DNA of 14,601 bases, from the NCBI GenBank assembly GCA_007125875.1, contig SLCI01000065.1, positions 1 through 14,601 of the forward strand. The letters run 5' to 3'. The notes beneath the pieces were generated by a model, which was not told the DNA's origin, did no database searches, and saw nothing but the letters and a program-made list of their open reading frames with translations. Position numbers and translations under genes: made by a program. This stretch comes from Kiritimatiellia bacterium (lineage in GTDB: Bacteria; Verrucomicrobiota; Kiritimatiellia; SLAD01). Of this stretch, positions 6,768 to 14,470 are shown one piece after another (position 1 is the first letter of the stretch; every line of letters begins with the position of its first letter).

Positions 6768-8990
6768 ATGGCGATTACCAAGCTTTTCAGGTTTTGTTTG
6801 TTGCTTGTCGGTTGGTGTGTGTGCTCCACCCATGCGGCCAGCGAGGATCGGTCAGACATGAATCTGGTGGACGAACAACCGGAATCCATCGCGCAGCCGT
6901 ATCAGCCCAAGCCAATTCCAGTGGAGGATGACGCATTTACGCGTTGGGATCTTCGCGCAATGGCTCGTGCAATGTATCAACGCATCATGCATGACGCCTA
7001 TCAGGAACACGGCGACAGAGATCCAGCATGGGACGAGGATGTGTTCGCGCTGATTGACGACATGATCGATTACAAGCGCCCTATGTGGGATGGCGCCTTA
7101 GAACGAAGCGAGTTACTAGAGCGAGTCCGAGCGGTGTTAAGCATGGGCAGCCGCGATCCGCTGTTGTTCTACTTTTTGGGCATGCTCTTGCAGGATGAGG
7201 AGGAATGGCATGAGTCCAAGACGGCCTATCTGAGCGCGGCAGTCGAATACGAGCGACGCAATCATCCGCTATTTCTCCGGTGTCTGCTCGCGCAGCGTTT
7301 TCAACGCTTATACGGAACGCATGGCACGAACCATGAAGTACATCGCGAAGCGTGGCAGCGACGTCTCGCGGAGTGGCTGCCCGATGCAATGGCCCAGGAT
7401 ATTGAAGGGCGTTCAGAGTGGCGGATCATGGCCGATAATTGGGTCCATAGATGGCAGTTCAGTCAAATAAGCGATGAGATGCCTGTAATCATGTCGAGGC
7501 TACGCGAGACCCCCGGGATCGATCCATGGTTTTTGGATATCGCGGAGGGACGATGGCGTATGCGCCAAGCATGGGATGCGCGTGGCTCCGGCTGGGCCTC
7601 AACGGTCACGGAAGAAGGATGGATCGAATTTGCCAAGCAATTGGCGAAGGCCCGCACCCACTTGACGCGGGCGTGGGAAACTTATCCTGATGATTCGTTG
7701 CCGGCCGCTTTGATGATAACGGTGGCAATGGCTGGTCATGCGGGACCCGGCGAAACGATGCGGATGTGGTTTGATCGCGCTGTGTCCGCACAGAGCGATC
7801 ACCGACCATCCTATACCCGACTGCTGCAAGGTATGTTGCCGCGCTGGGGCGGGACTCCTGGAGGGTTGCTATCATTCGGTCTTGAGTGCTACCGCACGGG
7901 ACGTTACGACATCGGTATTCCTTTTCAACTCTTTCGAGCCATTCAATATATTGAGTCGGACGTACCTGAGCACACCTATTGGGAAGACCCGATTGTGGCC
8001 AGAGCGCTGCAGAACATCTTTCTTAACTATATCGAGGAGGGTTGGCCTCTGCGACGCGGCGAGTACGCGGCCTACTTGGTGGGCACCGCTTGGTTGAGTA
8101 AAGATTATGCGCTGGCGCAAAAACGATTGGATACCTACGGCGACATCGTTGACGAGGCTATCTTAGCTCGTCACTTTTCGTTGGATATTCCGCGCTTGCG
8201 GGAAAAGATCGCACTTGAACTGCATCCGGTCAGCGATGATATCGACGCGATTCAGGTTCTTTTCGAAGCCGGCGACATTGATCGAGTCAATGAACTGGTT
8301 CGCGCAACGCGTGCCAAATACGAGCCATTGCCGACCCTCTCTGAACAGCGACTGCGCGACTACGAATTGCGCGCTGATTGGGCGTCGCGCCTGCAGACGG
8401 GCGAGTGGATCGATCTTCCATTCGAGGCCGGGTTGCCCGGCTGGCGCATTGACGCTGGAACATGGGATGTGCGTGACGACGGATCCGTCAAGCTCAGCTC
8501 CAGCATGCGCGGTGCCTTTTTGCTGTGGGCCGATTCGCCCGGCAATCAATTCGAAGTGTCGGGGGAGTTTGAGTTGGTCTCCACCCGATATGACACTTCT
8601 TTCAACGCTGGGTTTTCGGTGGGGCTTCAGGAGGCTCCTTACCGGGAGCATCTACAGATTACAGCGTTTAGGCAGCAACAGCACGTGCGCTGGGGGCTCG
8701 GCAATCGAATCAGGCCGGAATCCACGCTCTTTCGTGCTCCTGTCGAGAGGCAGATGAGTTTTGGTTTTCAAGTGTATCCTGATCACATCGTAATCCGATT
8801 CGGTGACCGGGAGGAGACGGTAGAATTTGATGACGAATTCAATCTGCCAGCGGGAGAGCGCGTCTTTGGAATCGGTGGCGTGTACTGGTACGAAGAAGCC
8901 AAAATCATCTTTCGGAATCTACGCATGCGATTGCTGCTCGATGACGAGCAAGCGACGCCGGATCAATCGACGGCCACGAGCGAAAAATAA
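6768..8990 (+). CDS. Exported helical-repeat (TPR-like) protein with C-terminal LamG-like beta-sandwich domain
   Basis: The 740-residue protein is not one I can name. Residues 1-25 are a Sec signal peptide (MAITKLFRF, hydrophobic core, STHAAS). Residues 80-530 are almost entirely helical, with TPR/SEL1-like pairs such as LGMLLQDEEEWHESKTAYLSAA. PRWGG at about 358-362 recalls the DUF4034-type repeat family. Residues 544-730 form a beta-rich domain (FEAGLPGWRIDAGTWDV, then FGIGGVYWYEE, ending FRNLRMRLL) that looks like a LamG/DUF1080-type jelly roll, often glycan-binding or hydrolytic. I see no obvious catalytic residues. The combination resembles planctomycete DUF1583-type proteins, a low-confidence match. 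The start is set by GGAG six bases before the ATG. Its 3' end overlaps the convergent CBM gene by 28 bp, which makes coordinated termination or antisense pairing possible. Confidence 0.8.
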   Translation: MAITKLFRFCLLLVGWCVCSTHAASEDRSDMNLVDEQPESIAQPYQPKPIPVEDDAFTRWDLRAMARAMYQRIMHDAYQEHGDRDPAWDEDVFALIDDMIDYKRPMWDGALERSELLERVRAVLSMGSRDPLLFYFLGMLLQDEEEWHESKTAYLSAAVEYERRNHPLFLRCLLAQRFQRLYGTHGTNHEVHREAWQRRLAEWLPDAMAQDIEGRSEWRIMADNWVHRWQFSQISDEMPVIMSRLRETPGIDPWFLDIAEGRWRMRQAWDARGSGWASTVTEEGWIEFAKQLAKARTHLTRAWETYPDDSLPAALMITVAMAGHAGPGETMRMWFDRAVSAQSDHRPSYTRLLQGMLPRWGGTPGGLLSFGLECYRTGRYDIGIPFQLFRAIQYIESDVPEHTYWEDPIVARALQNIFLNYIEEGWPLRRGEYAAYLVGTAWLSKDYALAQKRLDTYGDIVDEAILARHFSLDIPRLREKIALELHPVSDDIDAIQVLFEAGDIDRVNELVRATRAKYEPLPTLSEQRLRDYELRADWASRLQTGEWIDLPFEAGLPGWRIDAGTWDVRDDGSVKLSSSMRGAFLLWADSPGNQFEVSGEFELVSTRYDTSFNAGFSVGLQEAPYREHLQITAFRQQQHVRWGLGNRIRPESTLFRAPVERQMSFGFQVYPDHIVIRFGDREETVEFDDEFNLPAGERVFGIGGVYWYEEAKIIFRNLRMRLLLDDEQATPDQSTATSEK

Positions 8991-9556
8991 TCGAACTGCA
9001 GTGCGCCGCCATCGCTCACATCGCTAGCATGAATCACCAGCCGAACAAACGCGGTGCCGGATGGTGCTGTTGAGCTGAGCGTAACCTCAGTCCACTGTTC
9101 GCCAATATCATTCAGTGCCGCGCTGACTTCGCCCAGTATCTGATTGTTTGCTTGATCACGAAACTCGAGCTTCACAAACTGTTCTCCCGCCGTCCATTCC
9201 GGATCCGCAAAGAACCAGCCGGTAAAGCGATACGTCTGCTCGCTCGTGGCTGGGCTATCTTGCCACCAACCGCCCGCGCCGCCTTGGCCCGCCCAACGGC
9301 CCCGTATCGTCCCAGCGTAATGTCCCTGCTTCGCTCGCCAGCTTTCCCGCGACGCTGAACCCCATGAATCGCCCTTCTCGTCGGGATCATTGAGCATCCA
9401 GTGAAAGGCGCCAGCAGCATGCGCGTCAGCGCCTTCGTACTCGAAACTGGCGTTCCTCAACAAGTTGAATGACTCGCCCGAGCCTGCCGACGCCGAAAAA
9501 AATCCCATCAGGCTACCCGCCACTATCCCCGCAAAAAACCGCCGATCTGTTTGCAT
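8963..9556 (-). CDS. Secreted CBM4/9-like carbohydrate-binding-domain protein
   Basis: This 197-residue protein is a signal peptide (1-24, MQTDRRFFAG then a hydrophobic core ending SASA) followed by a single beta-sandwich. NLLRNASFEYE near 31-41 is the standard opening strand of CBM4/9/22-type modules. Aromatic residues (FHWML, WGSASRESW, GGWWQDS, FTGWFF) supply possible sugar-stacking surfaces. WTEVTLSSTAPSGTAFVRLVI and LQFDYFSLVAVD form the closing strands, as in exported PVC proteins. RRFF in the signal is weakly Tat-like. No enzyme domain is attached, so it probably binds a polysaccharide or cell-surface glycan; ligand unknown. The ribosome site GAGGAG five bases before the ATG is strong. 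The last 28 bp lie inside the end of the opposite-strand helical-repeat gene, and the gene diverges from the ankyrin gene. Confidence 0.85.
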   Translation of the reverse strand: MQTDRRFFAGIVAGSLMGFFSASAGSGESFNLLRNASFEYEGADAHAAGAFHWMLNDPDEKGDSWGSASRESWRAKQGHYAGTIRGRWAGQGGAGGWWQDSPATSEQTYRFTGWFFADPEWTAGEQFVKLEFRDQANNQILGEVSAALNDIGEQWTEVTLSSTAPSGTAFVRLVIHASDVSDGGALQFDYFSLVAVD

Positions 9557-9705
9557 AAGAACTCCTCGTAATATGGACTGAGAACTAACAGAGATTCCCG
9601 GCGATTAAAAGACGGAAGCAGCTTTTGATCTACGCATGGTCGCGCAGGTCGATCGTGGCTGGTGCTTGGCGGGGCACCTCGAACCGCGAAATGGAGCAGC
9701 GCGGG

Positions 9706-9745
9706 GCCCAATGTGTTTTTCTCACTTGGGCTGGCGGTCAGCCAA
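9706..9745 (+). promoter_or_regulatory. Two overlapping, mutually exclusive hairpins upstream of the ankyrin gene
   Basis: Hairpin 1 pairs GCCCAA (9706-9711) and GTG (9713-9715) with CAC (9723-9725) and TTGGGC (9726-9731): nine pairs, one bulged T, 7-base loop. Hairpin 2 pairs TTGGGCTG (9726-9733, one G bulged) with CAGCCAA (9739-9745). Both need bases 9726-9731, so only one can form. They lie 45-85 bases before the ankyrin start and could act as a leader switch if transcription begins upstream. No T-run follows either one on the plus strand. Confidence 0.35.
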
Positions 9746-9790
9746 ACCCCGAAACTTGAAGTCCAGCCCTAATTTTGTCACCTTTGCAAC

Positions 9791-12289
9791 ATGAAAGCTA
9801 TACGGTCATCGGCCTTTGAGCCGCGTGTACGACACGTCTTCAGCAGGCGTCCGAGAAGTGAAGTTTTAGCAGGCTCAGGATGGTTTAGTCGTATGATTCT
9901 GCTCGGGGCGGTGACTGGACTGTTTGCCGCCGGGTGCTCCACATATCCGACTTCCGAAAGCGGCCCCGCCAAAGACTCGTTCTCGCGCACCTTACTCGAA
10001 ATGGAAAACCATCCAGATGCGCAGGTAATGACTGCGCTCAACGCACTATTTGATGATAATCTCACCGCTTTTCGCGCCATCGTAATTGATCGCAGCGAGG
10101 CGCAGCGGCGTTTGCGCAATGGCTTGACCTATTTGCATTACGCGGTGGATAGGGGACAGTTAGACTTCATAGAGTATCTCGTTGCTTTGCAGGCGCCCAT
10201 TAATGCTCGAGAACGAGCGTATGGGTGGACGCCTTTGCACATCGCCACAGTGCAGGAGCATACGCCCGTTATTGAGCGACTGCTGGCCGCTGGTGCCAAT
10301 CCCGCCCGGTACGACAGGCTGGGCTGGCAGCCGATACATATTGCCGCTGCAAAGTCTAGCACGGCCGTCTTAGACTCGCTGATTCAAGGCGGGGCCAATC
10401 CGGCAGCCCTGACGAGAGGGCGTGTGCCGGGCGACCAACCTATTCACCTCGCGGCTATCGCGGGCAATGTGGCGAATGTGGAACGTCTTCTGCAAGCCGG
10501 TATCCACATCGATGCCGTTACTACTCCAAATGGCCAGACTTCATTGCATCGTGCGGCCAGTGAAGGACTGGAGGATATGGTTACTTTTCTCATCGGCCAA
10601 GGCGCTGCCGTTGACGCCAGGAATGTGAACGAGCGTAGTGTGCTTCATTTGGCGTCATATGACGGGCAGGTCGCTGTCATTGAGCAACTGATTGCTGCGG
10701 GCGTGACCATTGATTCACGCGACAAGAACAGCGTCACTCCGCTGCAGGCGGCTGCTGCAGCCGGACATCCGCAGATTATTCGCTTGCTGCTTGAGGCCGG
10801 GGCCGTTTTGGAATCGGTTAACAAGGATGGACTGACCCCCTTGAGTTGGGCCGCGTGGCGCGGGCATGTGGAAGCTGTCGAGTTGCTGATCGCGCAAGGC
10901 GCACATATCGAGGTGCGTGATGTCAAAGACCGGACGCCGCTTTATCGGGCGGCCCAAAATGGGCATGCATCGGCTGTTGCACGGTTGATCGAACTCGGCG
11001 CAGATATCGATCCCTCGGATGCTACCGGCCGCACGCCCCTGATGGCGGCTGCGGAGGGAGGACACGTCGAAGCCATTCAAACCCTTCTGGATGCCGGGGC
11101 AGACATCTTGGCGCAAACCTCGGAAGGCATCATGCCGTTGGATGTCGCTGTCGGCTTTGGGCAACCGGACGCGCTGCGGATCCTGTTGAAACGTGGAGCG
11201 CCTGTTGATGGGCCAGACCAGCGGCCGTGGACCGCGTTACATATCGCGATAGCGCAAAATTGTGTGGAGTGTGTGCGGGTTCTTCTCGATCACGGAGCAG
11301 ATGTGGGACGACAAGATGAGCATGGGTTTAACGTACTTGGGAGCACGATCGATCTTATCTTGCCGGAGATTGCAGCGCTTCTGCTGCAACATGGCGCCGA
11401 CGCGGCGCACCCTCAAGGACCTATCGGTTGGACGCCGCTGTCTAGTGCCGCATGGCACAATCGGACCGACTTGGTGACTCTACTACTGGAGCATGGCGCC
11501 GATTTAGAGGCGGGAGATTCTTCTGGACAGCGCCCGTTGCTGATTGCAGCGCGAAGACAACATCATGATATGATTGCCCGACTGTTGGAGGCCGGTGCGG
11601 AACCTTACGGTGCGGCAGAAAACGGACTTACGGCTTGGCATTACGCCCAGATGGCCGAAATGGATGAGACCGTCGCCTTGATTGAGCAATATGGGGGAGC
11701 ACCCCCTGATGAGCTGGAGTTGGTTCGCATCTACTTTGAGCTCTTCCGCCCCGATGCGGAGGAAGTGTTGGTTGCCGGATTGTTCAACAATTGGGGGGCG
11801 CAGCGACTGCCCATGGAACGCAGAGAAGACGGCACGTGGTATGCGGAAGCGGATGTCTTTGATGTGGTATCTGGTTATAAGTTCATCGTCAACGGCGTCT
11901 GGATCACTGATCCCGAGAATCCCAATATTTGGACAGATCGCGGCTTCGGCTCAGATAATTCTACGCTGATCCCCTCGGAACGCCTGGTGGAAAATTACGT
12001 GCCTCAAGATCGTAGCGGGGAGCCACAGCCGCAAGTGGTCACCATTCAATACACCAACACAACGGCCAGAAGGGTCTATCTGGTAGGCGAGTTTAATGGG
12101 TGGGACGTTAACAGCCTACCCATGACACGAGGTAAGGACGGTGTCTGGACACGACAACTGCGCGTCATGCCGGGCGATTATGGATACAAGTTCGTTGTCG
12201 ATAACGAATGGATCATTGACCCTGCGAACGACCAGGTGAAGACTGTTGATGGCATTGAGAACTCCCTGCTCGCTGTTCCCGCAAGCTGA
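9791..12289 (+). CDS. Probable lipoprotein with 16 ankyrin repeats and two C-terminal AMPK-beta/CBM48-like domains
   Basis: Residues 35-49 are a hydrophobic segment ending FAAGC, a lipobox-like site with Cys49 followed by Ser, which suggests an outer-membrane lipoprotein. From 110 to about 640 there are 16 ankyrin units of about 33 residues (GxTPLHxAA...GHxxxVxxLLxAGA), the last one degenerate. Two beta domains follow. The first, about 642-730, contains GLFNNWG and GYKFIVNGVWITDP. The second, about 749-832, contains GEFNGWD and GYKFVVDNEWIIDP. These are the signatures of glycogen-binding AMPK-beta/CBM48 modules. The protein probably combines protein contacts (ankyrin) with binding to alpha-glucan or a similar glycan outside the cytoplasm; no catalytic domain is present. 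The start is uncertain: the ATG at 9791 has no clear ribosome site and gives a long n-region, while the ATG at 9893 has AGGA 12 bases upstream but loses the positive residues. Confidence 0.88.
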   Translation: MKAIRSSAFEPRVRHVFSRRPRSEVLAGSGWFSRMILLGAVTGLFAAGCSTYPTSESGPAKDSFSRTLLEMENHPDAQVMTALNALFDDNLTAFRAIVIDRSEAQRRLRNGLTYLHYAVDRGQLDFIEYLVALQAPINARERAYGWTPLHIATVQEHTPVIERLLAAGANPARYDRLGWQPIHIAAAKSSTAVLDSLIQGGANPAALTRGRVPGDQPIHLAAIAGNVANVERLLQAGIHIDAVTTPNGQTSLHRAASEGLEDMVTFLIGQGAAVDARNVNERSVLHLASYDGQVAVIEQLIAAGVTIDSRDKNSVTPLQAAAAAGHPQIIRLLLEAGAVLESVNKDGLTPLSWAAWRGHVEAVELLIAQGAHIEVRDVKDRTPLYRAAQNGHASAVARLIELGADIDPSDATGRTPLMAAAEGGHVEAIQTLLDAGADILAQTSEGIMPLDVAVGFGQPDALRILLKRGAPVDGPDQRPWTALHIAIAQNCVECVRVLLDHGADVGRQDEHGFNVLGSTIDLILPEIAALLLQHGADAAHPQGPIGWTPLSSAAWHNRTDLVTLLLEHGADLEAGDSSGQRPLLIAARRQHHDMIARLLEAGAEPYGAAENGLTAWHYAQMAEMDETVALIEQYGGAPPDELELVRIYFELFRPDAEEVLVAGLFNNWGAQRLPMERREDGTWYAEADVFDVVSGYKFIVNGVWITDPENPNIWTDRGFGSDNSTLIPSERLVENYVPQDRSGEPQPQVVTIQYTNTTARRVYLVGEFNGWDVNSLPMTRGKDGVWTRQLRVMPGDYGYKFVVDNEWIIDPANDQVKTVDGIENSLLAVPAS

Positions 12290-12655
12290 TGTCCGTAGGG
12301 GGCCCACTGCTCCATGGTCAATATCTATACTGCAACATCTTTGTCCACTAACCTTCCGAGATCCCGTTTATCTTAGGGTGCCCCATGCCAATGAACACGA
12401 TTTCGACGATATCCTTTTTTTTATGACGGGTACTCTTTTTACATTCGCGACCGATTCGTTCCATTTGCCCGGCGTCGCAGAGCTCCGCCCTCCAGCTCGT
12501 CGCTAGCCGAATTGTCAGAAGGACTTGTGAGAACGGAATGTCCCTGACCAACGCCATCCCTCCCACGGAAAATCAATTCGTCTTTTCGATAAACAGGGCG
12601 TATCCTGCGGACTGGGGTGTGTGTTGCTGATGAACGAGTGATGAGAGGTGAATAC
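12290..12655. other. Intergenic region between the ankyrin gene and dpaL, containing a gene relic
   Basis: The 366-bp gap has no convincing intact gene. Its one clear content is the relic at 12380-12424. GAGCT-9 nt-AGCTC near 12479-12497 is a weak 5-bp inverted repeat. I could not identify a confident promoter for dpaL, though it must lie in the second half of this gap if dpaL is transcribed on its own. Confidence 0.5.
12380..12424 (-). pseudogene. Relic of the N-terminus of a second copy of the four-helix membrane protein
   Basis: On the minus strand this encodes KKKDIVEIVFIGMG, identical to residues 2-15 of the protein at 5930-6460. The nucleotide sequences differ at six positions, all third-codon and synonymous. 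The start codon is broken: AT followed directly by the lysine codons, as if the G of ATG had been deleted. Weaker similarity (about 16 of 26 bases) runs upstream through the ribosome-site region. After GMG the match ends abruptly and a stop follows within about a dozen codons. The pattern suggests a paralogue that was once under selection and then mostly deleted. Confidence 0.75.
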
Positions 12656-13918
12656 ATGAATGCACAGATGCCTTCGATGCTGGAGTGGTGTGCGAACCCG
12701 AAAGGGATAGCGGACCAACGGTCTGCGCGGTTGGATGAGTTGTTCCCGCCCGATATCGCGCTCAAGACCCGCAAGTTTCATCGCCAGCTTGAATCATATC
12801 GCATGAGTCCTCTAAAGAGTCTCGGCAGCTTGGCGTCGTTATTGGGCGTGGGCGGAATTTGGATTAAAGATGAGTCGGTGCGGCTCAGTCTAAATTCATT
12901 TAAAGCCTTGGGCGGCTCCTATGCCATATACCGCTTCGTGACCGAAAAGCTGGGCGAAGAAGTGCCGGTATCGGTCCTGTTTGCGGGCGAGGCCCGCCGC
13001 AAGCTGGGGGATCTGGTGTTTGCGACCGCGACCGACGGGAATCATGGCCGCGGGATTGCTTGGTCGGCCACCCGGTTGGGCTTCAAGTCGGTGATCTATG
13101 TACACAAAAACACGTCGGCGGCGCGTATCGATGCCATCCGCAAGAACGGCGCAGAAATTGTGGTCGTAGACGGCACCTACGACGATGCCGTCCGCCAAGT
13201 CAGTGTGGACGCCCAAAAACACGGCTGGCAGATCATCTCCGATACCTCTTGGGAAGGATACGAGGATATTCCCAAGTGGGTGATGCAAGGCTACGCGACG
13301 CTGGTCGCGGAAGCGCAGGAACAATTGGCGGGGCAGGGGCTGGCACGCCCCACGCATGTCTTTGTGCAAGCGGGGGTAGGGGCGTTGGCTGCGTCCGTGA
13401 TGGGGTTCTACCAACAACTGTTGGGTGAGCAGCGTCCGAAAACTATCGTGGTAGAGCCGACTGATGCCGCCTGCTTGCTGGCCTCTGTTCAAAAGGCTGA
13501 CGGGAAACCACATCATTTCGACGGAGATTTGGACACCATTATGGCGGGTTTAGCGTGTGGCGATCCTAGCCCGATCGCGTGGAGCGTGCTACGCGAGTGT
13601 GCGGACGTCTTCTGTGCCTGTCCCGACTTTGTGGCGGCGAAAGCGATGCGGGTGTACGCGGTGCCGTTGGATGGGGATCCCTTTATCGTCTCCGGCGAAT
13701 CCGGTGCTGTTACTCTGGGTGCGCTGATGGGGATCATGCAGTGGGAAGGAGCGCGCGATTTGCGGGAGGCCTTGGAACTGGGACCGGACTCACAGGTGCT
13801 GCTGATTAACACGGAGGGCAACACCGATCCCGATGATTTCCGGCGCGTCGTGTGGGAAGGTGGCGATCCCGTTCCCGACCCCTACAAGATCCCCGTTTCC
13901 CGCAGCTTCGGCGGCTGA
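12656..13918 (+). CDS. dpaL: Diaminopropionate ammonia-lyase (PLP-dependent)
   Basis: This enzyme of PLP fold type II splits D- or L-2,3-diaminopropionate into pyruvate and two ammonia. The 420-residue protein follows E. coli YgeX/DpaL closely as I recall it. The PLP lysine is Lys83 in NSFKALGGSYAI (E. coli Lys77). TATDGNHGRG carries Asp127 (E. coli Asp120, catalytic base), and SDTSWEGY carries the Asp matching E. coli Asp189. Also conserved are QAGVGAL (phosphate-binding), TIMAGLACGDPSP and ISTEG-like INTEGNTDP. The start at 12656 has GAGAGGTG five bases upstream; an in-frame ATG exists at 12641 but lies over the ribosome site, and the frame stays open further upstream. It stands apart from any partner gene; in E. 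coli the homologue sits in the yge purine/amino-acid catabolic cluster. The convergent neighbour ends 30 bp downstream. Confidence 0.93.
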   Translation: MNAQMPSMLEWCANPKGIADQRSARLDELFPPDIALKTRKFHRQLESYRMSPLKSLGSLASLLGVGGIWIKDESVRLSLNSFKALGGSYAIYRFVTEKLGEEVPVSVLFAGEARRKLGDLVFATATDGNHGRGIAWSATRLGFKSVIYVHKNTSAARIDAIRKNGAEIVVVDGTYDDAVRQVSVDAQKHGWQIISDTSWEGYEDIPKWVMQGYATLVAEAQEQLAGQGLARPTHVFVQAGVGALAASVMGFYQQLLGEQRPKTIVVEPTDAACLLASVQKADGKPHHFDGDLDTIMAGLACGDPSPIAWSVLRECADVFCACPDFVAAKAMRVYAVPLDGDPFIVSGESGAVTLGALMGIMQWEGARDLREALELGPDSQVLLINTEGNTDPDDFRRVVWEGGDPVPDPYKIPVSRSFGG

Positions 13919-13948
13919 AAAGAATCGGCAACGGTCGCCCGAACGCAC

Positions 13949-14431
13949 TTACTCGGGAAAGCCATAGAGGAAGATCGCGTTGGTGCCAGCAATGACATAC
14001 TGCACTCTGGGGCCTAATCCGAAACGAGCAGCCACCGGATCATCGGTTTGAAGTAATCGGATCAGTTCTTCGTCGACAATGGTGGCGGGGCGATCATCAG
14101 GGGGCGTTCCTTCAAAGTCCGCACGAAATAGAAGTTGGCGACTACCTTCAGCGATGACTTGACGTGGATAGGTGACCTCGCCGCTTGGAGTCAAAAGCGT
14201 GACGTCGTGTTCGGTCAGTTCATGAATGATGCCCTCGCGCATCTTACCCGTGCTGAGTTCAATTCGCACTTGATCGCCAAGCTGTGGCTCATGAAAGGCT
14301 GGTGCTGGCTCAGTGCGAAGCACGTTAAGCCGAGCAAGAGCATCCTTGTGATCCTGGTTTGGCCAAAAGACCAACGCAAGGACTGCGATTATGAGCAGAA
14401 TAATCGTTCCAATAATTAATCGCGCTATCAT
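13949..14431 (-). CDS. Membrane-anchored protein with Sm/SH3-like segment, unknown function
   Basis: I do not recognise the family. The 160-residue protein has one N-terminal membrane helix (about 5-23, IIGTIILLIIAVLALVF) preceded by a single Arg, so the rest is probably outside the cytoplasm or membrane-tethered. Residues 50-93 (QLGDQVRIELSTGKMREG, then HDVTLLTPSGEVTYPRQVI) have the five-strand rhythm of an Sm/LSm or SH3-like barrel. Residues 118-160 add a helix and a closing strand pair (RVQYVIAGTNAIFLYGF). I chose the ATG at 14431 over an in-frame TTG at 14449 because GAGGGGGG lies just upstream and the promoter at 14471-14500 gives a short leader to it. It converges on dpaL with a 30-bp gap, and no shared terminator with a T-run is visible. 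Confidence 0.75.
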   Translation of the reverse strand: MIARLIIGTIILLIIAVLALVFWPNQDHKDALARLNVLRTEPAPAFHEPQLGDQVRIELSTGKMREGIIHELTEHDVTLLTPSGEVTYPRQVIAEGSRQLLFRADFEGTPPDDRPATIVDEELIRLLQTDDPVAARFGLGPRVQYVIAGTNAIFLYGFPE

Positions 14432-14470
14432 GTCTTGCCCCCCCCTCAATACGTTAACGAGCTAACCTGA

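Noticed and set aside
12348..12566. A 72-residue open frame on the minus strand covering the membrane-protein relic, as an intact small gene.
   Set aside because: Only 14 codons match the paralogue. The preceding residues look random, no ribosome site supports its start, and the original ATG is broken.
13938..13957. CCCGA-10 nt-TCGGG between dpaL and the convergent gene, as a bidirectional terminator.
   Set aside because: The stem is only 5 bp with a long loop and no T-run on either side.
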